A stretch of 64,000 nucleotides of DNA from Ruminococcus sp. Lineage in GTDB: Bacteria > Bacillota > Clostridia > Oscillospirales > Ruminococcaceae. The stretch's first letter is position 1. Every line of letters starts with the position of its first letter. The notes beneath the pieces were generated by a model that was not told the DNA's origin, ran no database searches, and saw only the letters and a list, made by a program, of their open reading frames with translations. Below, piece after piece: positions 35,109-41,752 of this stretch. The DNA is taken from assembly GCA_017529875.1 (NCBI GenBank), contig JAFXNC010000057.1, forward strand, positions 1-64,000. Reading direction: 5' to 3'. A program made the position numbers and the translations under genes.

Positions 35109-35390
35109 ATGACAGAAGAAAAGGGTTTCAGGGGTCTGTGGATACCGAAGGAGATCATGCTGGATGCGCGGTTCACGCTGGGTGAGAAGGTGCTGCTGGC
35201 GCTTATCTGCGGCCTTGACAACGGCGAGGGCTGCTATGCGGGCAACGGCTATCTTGCAGGGATATGCGGCTGCACAGAGCGTATGGTCACAAAGACAGTC
35301 GCCAAATTCAGGCGCATGGGCATAGTGGAGAGCAGCGACTTCGACGGTCGCCGCAGGGTCCTCAGGTCGGACTTTTTGCAGGAGAAGTGA
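35109..35390 (+). CDS. Small helix-turn-helix protein (HTH_36-like)
   Basis: 93 residues. It begins with an F-R-G-L-W-I-P-K-E-I segment, continues with L-G-E-K-V-L-L-A-L-I and then a winged-helix-like Y-L-A-G-I-C-G-C-T-E-R-M-V-T-K-T-V-A-K. This is typical of the HTH_36/replication-initiator-like DNA-binding domains found on plasmids and mobile elements and in many Ruminococcus loci. AAAGGAG precedes the ATG by 9 bases. It ends in a double stop (TGATGA), and the same frame reopens directly with a repetitive tail at 35403-35585, so this may be the truncated front of a longer protein. No promoter is obvious. Confidence 0.7.
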   Translation: MTEEKGFRGLWIPKEIMLDARFTLGEKVLLALICGLDNGEGCYAGNGYLAGICGCTERMVTKTVAKFRRMGIVESSDFDGRRRVLRSDFLQEK

Positions 35391-35402
35391 TGAGATCATA
35401 CC

Positions 35403-35590
35403 GTGCAGCAAAAGTGCAAGGCTGCCCCGAATACCGTTCCGGGCAGGGTTGTCAGAAAGATAAGGCAGAGTTGTCAAAAAGATAAGGCAGCCCCGAATAC
35501 CGTTCCGGGCAGGGTTGTCAGAAAGACAAGGCAGAGTTGTCAAAATGATAAGGCTGCCCCGAACACAGTTCCGCCCCTTACATTAATAGA
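35403..35590 (+). repeat. Three 66-base repeats in frame with the HTH gene
   Basis: Units start at 35418, 35484 and 35550. Each codes, in the frame of the HTH gene, for K-A-A-P-N-T-V-P-G-R-V-V-R-K-I-R-Q-S-C-Q-K-D (the third is partial). The frame stays open from GTG 35403 past the repeats but is cut from the HTH ORF by TGATGA at 35388-35393. HTH_36 proteins often end in such repeats, so this is probably a detached C-terminal tail. No ribosome site supports separate translation. Confidence 0.6.
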
Positions 35591-35677
35591 TAAATTAATA
35601 AAACATCTAATAAAAAGTGTATATCGGCGCGGGGCGCCGCTTGCGCACTTGAAACAAACAGTTTCTCTTTGGAGCAG

Positions 35678-35712
35678 CAAAAAGAGACTGCCGCAGGCAT
35701 CGCAGCAGTCTC
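35678..35712 (-). terminator. Terminator of the GH13 gene
   Basis: GAGACTGC (35705-35712 on the minus strand) pairs with GCAGTCTC (35684-35691), followed by TTTTTG. 35591-35677 is AT-rich and shows nothing else. Confidence 0.85.
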
Positions 35713-35725
35713 AGGGTCAACTGTA

Positions 35726-37036
35726 TTATCTCTCGCACTTCCATACCGCAGCGGAGAAGGGCGGCAGCTCGCTGCCTCCGCCGAAGTCGTGCCAGCCGCC
35801 GTTTATCATGTCCTCGGCACGTCCGCATTTCGCGTCGAAATGAGCGGTGTAGGAGGCGCTGTCGGCGTTTATGGCTATCATCATACGCTCGTCCTCAAAA
35901 ACGCGCTCGATGATGCACTGCTTGTTGGTCAGCACAGGCACCGAGATAGAACCGTGGCACAGCGCCTTGCTCTCACGGTGTATTTTGGCAAGCTTGCTTA
36001 TCCACTCTGTCAGCTCGTTCTCCACAGGCGCATCGAAGGACACCCTCAGTGCGGGGTCGCCGTCCTTTTTGTCGGCCTTGGTGCCCCACTCGGAGCCGTA
36101 GTATACGCAGGGGATGCCGGGCATACCGAACATCAGCGCATAGATCAGCGGCAGATGTCTCTCGTCCTTGAGTACCGATGCGATGCGGGAAACGTCGTGA
36201 TTGTCCACGAAGGACAGCAGATGCATACCCTTGTAGCGGCACCACTGCTCAGGGCCGAACTGGTTTTTCAGCGAGTGGCAGATCTCGAACATATTCAAGG
36301 AGTTGAAGCTGGAATGGAGCCCCTTGTAGCACTCGTAGTTGGTGGCGGAATCCAGCATCTCCGGGTTCACCCACCGGGCATAGTCGCCGTGGAGCAGCTC
36401 GCCTAAGATGAAGAACTCCGGGTCAAGGCTCCGGCAGACGTTGTGGAGGTTTTTGAGGAAGTCGAGATCCAGACAGTAGGCCACGTCAAGGCGCAGGCCG
36501 TCGATGCCGAACTCCTCTTTCCACCGGCGCACGCAGCTGAAGATGTGCTCTGTGACCGCAGGATTGCGCAGGTTGAGCTTCACAAGGTCGTAATGCCCCT
36601 CCCAGCCCTCATACCAAAGGCCGTCGTTGTAGTTGGAGTTGCCGTTGAAGTTTATGTTGAACCAGTCCTTGTAGGGGGAGTCCCACTTCTTCTCCAGCAC
36701 GTCTTTAAACGCCCAGAAGCCCCGTCCCACATGGTTGAATACGCCGTCCAGAACCACCTTGATGCCCGCCTCGTGGAGGGCGTCGCAGACCTGCTTGAAG
36801 TCCTCGTTGGTGCCGAGACGGCAGTCGATCTTGGAGTAGTCCCGGGTGTTGTAGCCGTGTGTGTCGCTCTCGAATACCGGGGAGAAGTATATGGCGTCGC
36901 AGTTCAGCGCCTTGATGTGCTCTATCCAGTCCAGCACTTTCAGGATGCGGTGCTCCTGCACTCCGTCGTTTTCAAAGGGCGCCCCGCAGAATCCCAGGGG
37001 ATAGATCTGATAGAATACGCTGTTGTAAGCCCACAT
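35726..37036 (-). CDS. GH13 alpha-amylase-family enzyme, intracellular
   Basis: 436 residues, no signal peptide. The GH13 conserved regions are present: D-G-V-F-N-H-V (region I), G-L-R-L-D-V-A (nucleophile Asp, region II), I-L-G-E-L (acid/base Glu, region III) and F-V-D-N-H-D (region IV). The short barrel without extra N-domain and the cytoplasmic location suggest action on imported maltodextrins, for example as a maltodextrin glucosidase or neopullulanase-like enzyme. Exact specificity cannot be read. Monocistronic, with its own promoter and terminator. Confidence 0.85.
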   Translation of the reverse strand: MWAYNSVFYQIYPLGFCGAPFENDGVQEHRILKVLDWIEHIKALNCDAIYFSPVFESDTHGYNTRDYSKIDCRLGTNEDFKQVCDALHEAGIKVVLDGVFNHVGRGFWAFKDVLEKKWDSPYKDWFNINFNGNSNYNDGLWYEGWEGHYDLVKLNLRNPAVTEHIFSCVRRWKEEFGIDGLRLDVAYCLDLDFLKNLHNVCRSLDPEFFILGELLHGDYARWVNPEMLDSATNYECYKGLHSSFNSLNMFEICHSLKNQFGPEQWCRYKGMHLLSFVDNHDVSRIASVLKDERHLPLIYALMFGMPGIPCVYYGSEWGTKADKKDGDPALRVSFDAPVENELTEWISKLAKIHRESKALCHGSISVPVLTNKQCIIERVFEDERMMIAINADSASYTAHFDAKCGRAEDMINGGWHDFGGGSELPPFSAAVWKCER

Positions 37037-37107
37037 TTGTTTTCTGTCCTTTCCGTTGTCGATGCTTGATGTGCATGAGCATAATTAGTTTACTCAGCAC
37101 AACAATT

Positions 37108-37136
37108 ATTATACTATATTTTAGTCATGATTACAA
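37108..37136 (-). promoter_or_regulatory. Promoter of the GH13 gene
   Basis: Minus-strand TTGTAA (37131-37136), 17 bases, TATAAT (37108-37113). No cre match was seen. Confidence 0.65.
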
Positions 37137-37193
37137 TGCACATAATGCCCTGATATTTTTGCACAGCATTGGGCATATTGCACAACGGCAGAC

Positions 37194-38096
37194 TCAGATA
37201 TCCGGGTTTACGTGTACCATGCAGTGCTTTACCTCAGGGAAGGTGGCTTCTATGGTATCGTGGACTTTCTCCGCGGTGTCGTGGGCTTCAACAAAGGTCT
37301 TGGAGGCGTCCATGCGTATCTCCACCTCTACATATATCTTGGAGCCGAAGAGCCTTGTGCGCAGTTCGTCCACCGCCAGTACGTCCGGGGTCTCCATGAT
37401 GACCCGATGCATCTCGGTGACGGTCTCCTCCGGGCAGGACTTGTCGATCATCTTGTCCACAGCGTCCTTGAAGATGTCAAAGGCCGCCTTGACGATGAAT
37501 ACGCAGATGACTACGCTGGCCAGGGGGTCAAGCACCGGGAATCCCAGCCGGGCTCCCAGTATTCCGGCAAATGAGCCTATGGAGGACAGCGCATCCGAGC
37601 GGTGATGCCAGGCGTCAGCCATGAGAGCGTCGGAGTTGACCTTCCGGGCTGCGGCGCGGGTGTAGCGGAACATGACCTCCTTGACTACTACCGATACCAC
37701 GGCGGCTATCAGCGCCAACAGTCCGGGTACAGCCAGGGTCGATGGGTCGCTCTCGGAGATCTTCTTCACCCCGGAAAAGCCTATCCCGAAGCCCGTGGCG
37801 GCAAGTATCACCGCCAGCAGTACGGCGGCAACGCTTTCAAGCCGCTCGTGACCGTAGGGATGCTCCTTGTCGGGCTTTTTTTCGGATATGGATACGCCGA
37901 TCATGACGACGAAGGTGCTGAATACGTCCGAGGCGGAGTGTACCGCGTCGGAGATCATGGCGCCGGAGTGAGCGATGAGCCCTGCGATGAGCTTGAGCAG
38001 CGACAGCAAAAGGTTCACAGCAACGCTGATGACCGAGACCCGCATAGCCACGGCCTTGACGGACTGTTTTTCAGTTCGGGAAGTGTTGTCTGACAT
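37194..38096 (-). CDS. Cation diffusion facilitator (Co/Ni/Zn efflux)
   Basis: 300 residues. Six membrane helices are predicted by eye, with the metal-site motifs S-D-A-V-H-S-A-S-D in helix 2 and D-A-W-H-H-R-S-D in helix 5, and a cytoplasmic C-terminal domain with H-D-T-A-E-K-V-H-D and C-M-V-H-V-N-P-D. CDF proteins export divalent metals in exchange for protons. The Ni/Co riboswitch upstream points to cobalt or nickel as the trigger, so a CzcD-like role is likely. AAGGAG precedes the ATG. Confidence 0.9.
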   Translation of the reverse strand: MSDNTSRTEKQSVKAVAMRVSVISVAVNLLLSLLKLIAGLIAHSGAMISDAVHSASDVFSTFVVMIGVSISEKKPDKEHPYGHERLESVAAVLLAVILAATGFGIGFSGVKKISESDPSTLAVPGLLALIAAVVSVVVKEVMFRYTRAAARKVNSDALMADAWHHRSDALSSIGSFAGILGARLGFPVLDPLASVVICVFIVKAAFDIFKDAVDKMIDKSCPEETVTEMHRVIMETPDVLAVDELRTRLFGSKIYVEVEIRMDASKTFVEAHDTAEKVHDTIEATFPEVKHCMVHVNPDI

Positions 38097-38126
38097 TAGA
38101 TCATCTCCTTGCTTTATCCGGAGGTC

Positions 38127-38220
38127 AAAAAAGGCACCTGCGGAACGTGCTGTCCCGCAGATGCCGTATCTGCTGCCCTGAGGCCCGGCTGCGCAATAGC
38201 CGCCTGTTCAGTCTCTGATC
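38127..38220 (-). promoter_or_regulatory. NiCo riboswitch with built-in terminator
   Basis: The minus-strand leader contains the conserved words of the NiCo (czcD) family: GAACAGGCGGC, GCAGCCGGGCC, AGGGCAGC and GGGACAGC, arranged as a multi-stem junction. The last arm forms an overlapping terminator (GGCATCTGCGG with CCGCAGGTGCC, then six T). In this family metal binding blocks the terminator and turns on an efflux gene, which is what follows. Confidence 0.8.
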
Positions 38221-38227
38221 CCCCTGA

Positions 38228-38256
38228 TTATATCATATTCCGGTACCCATGTCAAG
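38228..38256 (-). promoter_or_regulatory. Promoter of the cation-efflux gene
   Basis: Minus-strand TTGACA (38251-38256), 17 bases, TATAAT (38228-38233). Transcription should start just before the riboswitch. Confidence 0.85.
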
Positions 38257-38312
38257 TGTTCTTTTTTAATTCCGTCTTATTTAATTCCGCCTTTTGCCTC
38301 ACTCGGATAGAA

Positions 38313-38678
38313 CTTCTCACTTGGTCGGACGGCGGGCAGGGCTTTGGTTTGGGCTCCGGGGGGCAACTGGTTATCGGGGCTCGTGGTCTTGCACAACTGA
38401 GGTTTGGTTCGCATTTGATCTCACTTGTGTCGCGCTTCTCACTTGGTCGGACGGCGGGCAGGGCTTTGGTTTGATCTCCGGGGGGTAAATGGTTATCGGG
38501 GCTCGTGGTCTTGCACAACTGAGGTTTGGTTCGCGTTGAATATCACTTGTGTCGCGCTTCTCACTTGGTCGGACGGCGGGCAGGGCTTTGGTTTGGGCTC
38601 CGGGGGGCAACTGGTTATCTAAGCTGGTGGTCTTGCAGTAGTGAGTTTTGTTTCGCGTTTGATCTTACTTGTATGGCA
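38313..38678. repeat. 122-base tandem repeat, right locus (three copies)
   Basis: Copies start at 38313, 38435 and 38557, exactly 122 bases apart. The first two are nearly identical; the third diverges in its second half. The same unit occurs at 34570. Each unit starts CTTCTCACTTGGTCGGACGG and ends in a TCACTTGTG-type segment. There is no internal hairpin of note and no stable reading frame. Confidence 0.9.
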
Positions 38679-38683
38679 TGAGC

Positions 38684-38818
38684 CCGCCCTCTGCTCACTT
38701 GCAAAATGATGTACTCGGCGATGAACCAAGTACGTAAATCACTTAAACAGTACGGTTCATATCAAAGCAGCGACACCGCCGTCAAACAAAATTATCCGCC
38801 CTCTGCTCACTTGCAAAA
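38684..38818. repeat. 23-base direct repeat next to tRNA-Leu
   Basis: CCGCCCTCTGCTCACTTGCA (plus AAA) occurs at 38684-38706 and 38796-38818, 112 bases apart. The bases between hold nothing recognisable. Both copies contain TCACTTG, which is also a motif of the 122-base units. Confidence 0.75.
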
Positions 38819-38847
38819 GGCGGATTAGCGTGGTGCACGCCGTGCAC

Positions 38848-38934
38848 TGGTGCTGCTGACGGGAATCGAACCCGTATGGTGTTTCCACCGAGGGATTTTA
38901 AGTCCCTTGCGTCTGCCTGTTCCGCCACAGCAGC
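38848..38934 (-). tRNA. tRNA-Leu (UAA)
   Basis: Minus strand. Acceptor arms GCTGCTG and CAGCAGC; D arm; anticodon stem-loop with loop CTTAAAA, giving anticodon TAA; a long variable arm (GGTGGAAACACC), as expected for class II Leu; T loop GGGTTCGATTCCC; and an encoded CCA (38848-38850). Unlike many tRNAs it stands alone, beside a repeat-rich region. Confidence 0.95.
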
Positions 38935-38974
38935 AATGACAACAGATATATTATAGCACATCTTATGCCGCTTG

Positions 38975-39562
38975 TCAACCGTTTTGTGCCTCGCCGAGGA
39001 CTATGAGCTGCTCGTCCTTGATCGTTATGAGCTCCGGCCCGAAACCCAAGTCGCGGCGGCACATCATGATCTCCTCGATGCCCCGGCGGTCGTAGTGGCA
39101 GAGGAAGTACTTGTCCGTCAGCCCCAGAGCCGTGAAATCTCCGTTTGTGATGTGGTTGTTGTCGTCGAAATTGTGCACATACCAGACGTCCGGGCAGGCA
39201 AGATATGCCCCCGCCGAGAAACCTAAGTACACCGCGCCGGCAGCCACCTGCTGACGGATAAAGCCGTCAAGGGCGAACTTCTTTACTAAGTGCAGCAGCT
39301 TGAAGGTGTTGCCTCCCGGCACTGAGATGTAGTCGAATCTCATTCCCGGGAGCGCGTCGGGCTTGGACGAGTCGAAGATGAAGATGCTCTCCGGGTCAAA
39401 GCCCGCCTCGGCTGCGTAGACCTTCTCCTTGCGGCCTGTCTCAGCTTCATAGGGCGAGGCCAGGGGTATGATGAGCATTTTGCCCTTCCTGTCCGGGAGC
39501 AGCTCTGTCAGCTTTTGGCGGTTGACCTTTGAGCTCAACCCGAAGGAGCCTAATATCAGCAT
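38975..39562 (-). CDS. Peptidase S51 (dipeptidase E-like) / class I amidotransferase-like protein
   Basis: 195 residues. A flavodoxin-like fold with the nucleophile elbow G-F-S-A-G near residue 115, preceded by S-V-P-G-G-N-T-F. This is the S51 family pattern (PepE cleaves Asp-X dipeptides). The His of S51 triads may be in the later C-H-Y-D-R-R segment. Cytoplasmic. GAGGTGAC precedes the ATG. It ends 40 bases past the tRNA-Leu gene on the same strand. Confidence 0.75.
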   Translation of the reverse strand: MLILGSFGLSSKVNRQKLTELLPDRKGKMLIIPLASPYEAETGRKEKVYAAEAGFDPESIFIFDSSKPDALPGMRFDYISVPGGNTFKLLHLVKKFALDGFIRQQVAAGAVYLGFSAGAYLACPDVWYVHNFDDNNHITNGDFTALGLTDKYFLCHYDRRGIEEIMMCRRDLGFGPELITIKDEQLIVLGEAQNG

Positions 39563-39735
39563 GATGTCACCTCTTTGTGTTGTTTACAGCCCCGGGAGCC
39601 GCAGCGTTTCGGGGTCGGCATATATCATTATATCACAAATACCCCGGAATTGCAAGGCTTATGGCATCCCGGGCAGTTGCATCGCCGGGAGATTTGTGGT
39701 ATAATCAGCATAGAAAGACCTCGGGAGGTGTTTGT

Positions 39736-40845
39736 ATGCCCATATGGAACCCCTGGCACGGCTGCCATAAGATCAGCCCCGGCTGCCTCAATTGCTATGT
39801 CTACCGCCGGGATGAGAGCATCGGCAAGGATGCCTCTGTCGTCACCCGCACCGGGGACTATTCGCTGCCCCTGAAGAAGGACCGTCACGGGCAGTACAAG
39901 CTCACCCCGGAGGGCGGGACGGTGTTCACCTGCATGACCTCGGATTTCTTCCTCCCCGAGGCCGACCAGTGGCGGCAGGGCTGCTGGGACATCATCAGGC
40001 AGCGCCCGGAGCTGAGCTTTCACATCATCACCAAGCGCATAGACCGCTTTACAGTAAGCCTGCCCCCCGACTGGGGCGAGGGCTGGGACAACGTGACCGT
40101 CAGCAGCACCTGCGAGGATCAGGAGCGTGCCGACTACCGGATACCCATACTGCTGTCGCTGCCCATAAAGCACCGTCAGGTGGCCTCCGAGCCCATGCTT
40201 GGGGAGATCAACATAGAGAAGTATCTTGCCTCCGGCCTTATCGAGCAGGTCTGCTGCGGCGGCGAATCCGGCGACAAGGCGCGGGTCTGCGACTTCAACT
40301 GGGTCAGGGAGCTGCGGCGGCAGTGCGTCAGGAGGGGGGTGCCCTTCATCTTCCGGCAGACCGGAGCGGCGTTTCTGAAAGACGGCAGGCTCTACCGGCT
40401 GGAGCGGCGCTTGCAGATACCCCAGGCGGAGAAGTCCGGTTACAGCTACGTCCCCGGCACAGGCTGCGCCGAGAAGATACGGTATACTCTCCCGGAGCGG
40501 GGGGCGCTGTTCGCAAGGCTGGCAAGGTCGGATTTCCGCAGCAGGTTCCGCCTCACCGATAAGGACAGGGAGTACATCGCCGCCAAAGGCATGGAGACTG
40601 TCCTCTCCCACGCGGCGGACTTCGTCGCTCAAAAGCTCGCCCCTGAGAACCCCCGCAACGACGGCAGGCAGACCCCAATGCGGGGGCATCCGGTGTTCAT
40701 CGCCCAGCACGCCACGGCCTGCTGCTGCCGGGGGTGCTTGGAGAAGTGGCACAACATCCCCTCCGGCAAGGAGCTGGATCTGGTGGAGCGGGAGTACATC
40801 GTGGGGGTGCTGATGGACTGGATAGAGCGGGAGCTTAAGTCTTGA
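39736..40845 (+). CDS. DUF5131 (Gp37/Gp68-like)-DUF4186 fusion protein
   Basis: 369 residues; start set by GGGAGG and the conserved M-P-I-W-N-P-W-H-G-C. The N-terminal 250 residues match the phage Gp37/Gp68 (DUF5131) family: W-N-P-W-H-G-C-H-K-I-S-P-G-C-L-N-C with Cys spacing C-x6-C-x2-C, H-I-I-T-K-R, and G-G-E-S-G. The fold is believed to be radical-SAM-like. The last 100 residues match DUF4186: R-L-T-D-K-D-R-E-Y-I, M-R-G-H-P-V-F-I-A-Q-H-A-T-A-C-C-C-R-G-C. Both domains are rich in conserved Cys/His. Function is unknown for either. No other phage gene is nearby. The stop codon overlaps the -35 of the next gene's promoter. Confidence 0.7.
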   Translation: MPIWNPWHGCHKISPGCLNCYVYRRDESIGKDASVVTRTGDYSLPLKKDRHGQYKLTPEGGTVFTCMTSDFFLPEADQWRQGCWDIIRQRPELSFHIITKRIDRFTVSLPPDWGEGWDNVTVSSTCEDQERADYRIPILLSLPIKHRQVASEPMLGEINIEKYLASGLIEQVCCGGESGDKARVCDFNWVRELRRQCVRRGVPFIFRQTGAAFLKDGRLYRLERRLQIPQAEKSGYSYVPGTGCAEKIRYTLPERGALFARLARSDFRSRFRLTDKDREYIAAKGMETVLSHAADFVAQKLAPENPRNDGRQTPMRGHPVFIAQHATACCCRGCLEKWHNIPSGKELDLVEREYIVGVLMDWIERELKS

Positions 40846-40870
40846 CAGAGCTGCCGGGGCGTGGTATACT
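40842..40870 (+). promoter_or_regulatory. Promoter of the 220-residue lipoprotein gene
   Basis: TTGACA (40842-40847), 17 bases, TATACT (40865-40870). The -35 overlaps the stop codon of the upstream gene. Confidence 0.75.
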
Positions 40871-40903
40871 TTTAGCAGCATATTTTAAAAAGGAGATACG
40901 GTT

Positions 40904-41566
40904 ATGAAAAGAACACTTGCGGCTTTGTTTTCACTTGTTATGGCGCTGACTGTATTTGCAGGCTGCGGCAGCGACAGCTCATCTGCGGGGGCGGCATCAC
41001 AGGCTCCGGCGGTCACGGCTGCGGAGAGCACTGCTGATACGGCCTCTGCCCTCACAGAGCCGGACTTTCTTGACAAGCTCACCGGCGGGACGACTGACTA
41101 CTACAACATGAGCCTGGCGGATTTCAGCGCGGCGGCGGGGTATGAGCTCTCGCAGAAAAACTGCACAGTCTTCTCCGACGAGGGGAACGGCGACCTCTAC
41201 GCCAAGTACTTCGTGGGCAGGAAAAACAGCATCCTCGGGGGCAGGGTCAGCCTTGCCAAGGAGTACGACACCTTCTGCACCGTGACCTTCAAGGGCGACA
41301 AGCTCAAGAAAATGACGGTAAGGCTTGAGGGTCTCACCCAGGAGGAGGCTGATGCGGTGCTGGACGGTTTCCTCAAGGCTCTGGAGGGCAAGCTGCCGGA
41401 GGGGTATGCGGCCTTCAAGCCGGTGGAGCACAAGAAGTCCCGGGAGGTGGGCTACACCAAGGAGAAGGACGACTTCTGCGTTTCCATGAAGCGTGATGAC
41501 ACCCTTGACGGAGACTTCTATGCTGAGTTCGGTCTGGAGGTCTATGCCGAGAGGTACGGGATGTAA
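40904..41566 (+). CDS. Lipoprotein of unknown function
   Basis: 220 residues. A signal peptide ends in lipobox F-A-G-C (Cys near 22), followed by a Ser/Ala/Thr linker to about residue 48 and a compact domain of about 170 residues with alternating charged strands. I recognise no family. AAGGAG lies 9 bases before the ATG. Monocistronic, with its own promoter and a hairpin behind it. Confidence 0.7.
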   Translation: MKRTLAALFSLVMALTVFAGCGSDSSSAGAASQAPAVTAAESTADTASALTEPDFLDKLTGGTTDYYNMSLADFSAAAGYELSQKNCTVFSDEGNGDLYAKYFVGRKNSILGGRVSLAKEYDTFCTVTFKGDKLKKMTVRLEGLTQEEADAVLDGFLKALEGKLPEGYAAFKPVEHKKSREVGYTKEKDDFCVSMKRDDTLDGDFYAEFGLEVYAERYGM

Positions 41567-41578
41567 GGGCAATGACAG

Positions 41579-41618
41579 TGACCGCAGAGTTCTTTGGCAG
41601 CTCTGCGGTCATTTCTGT
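41579..41618 (+). terminator. Hairpin after the lipoprotein gene
   Basis: TGACCGCAGAG (41579-41589) and CTCTGCGGTCA (41601-41611) pair over 11 bases. The T-run (TTTCTGTTGT) is interrupted. Confidence 0.7.
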
Positions 41619-41702
41619 TGTACGTCAGGCGGCGGGCATATCGCAACTATCGGTCAGCCCTTGCTTAAAACCGCAGTTTCGCGCTTGATTTCTTGCCTCT
41701 CC

Positions 41703-41733
41703 CGGTATACAATATACTCAGAATACTATACCG
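41703..41733. promoter_or_regulatory. Inverted repeat upstream of the esterase-GH43 operon
   Basis: CGGTATA (41703-41709) and TATACCG (41727-41733) are perfect arms around a 17-base centre that includes TATACT (41713-41718), a possible -10. The arms would put an operator directly over the promoter, 20 bases before the ATG. A sugar-responsive repressor is plausible. No good -35 is present. Confidence 0.45.
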
Positions 41734-41752
41734 AACAAAGGAGAGATATATC

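Noticed and set aside
35403-35843. A 146-codon gene starting at GTG 35403
   Set aside because: Without a ribosome site, and its second half runs antisense through the GH13 terminator and 3' end. Kept only as a repeat tail.
38294-38622. Short open frames in the 122-base repeat with similar Trp/Gly/Ser-rich peptides
   Set aside because: The 122-base period shifts the frame between copies, no ribosome site is present, and peptides appear in several frames and on both strands.
38313-38678. CRISPR-like array
   Set aside because: Units of 122 bases follow each other directly with no unique spacers, and no cas gene is nearby.
39736-40845. Prophage remnant because of the Gp37/Gp68-like domain
   Set aside because: No integrase, capsid, portal or lysis gene is near, and the neighbours are chromosomal.
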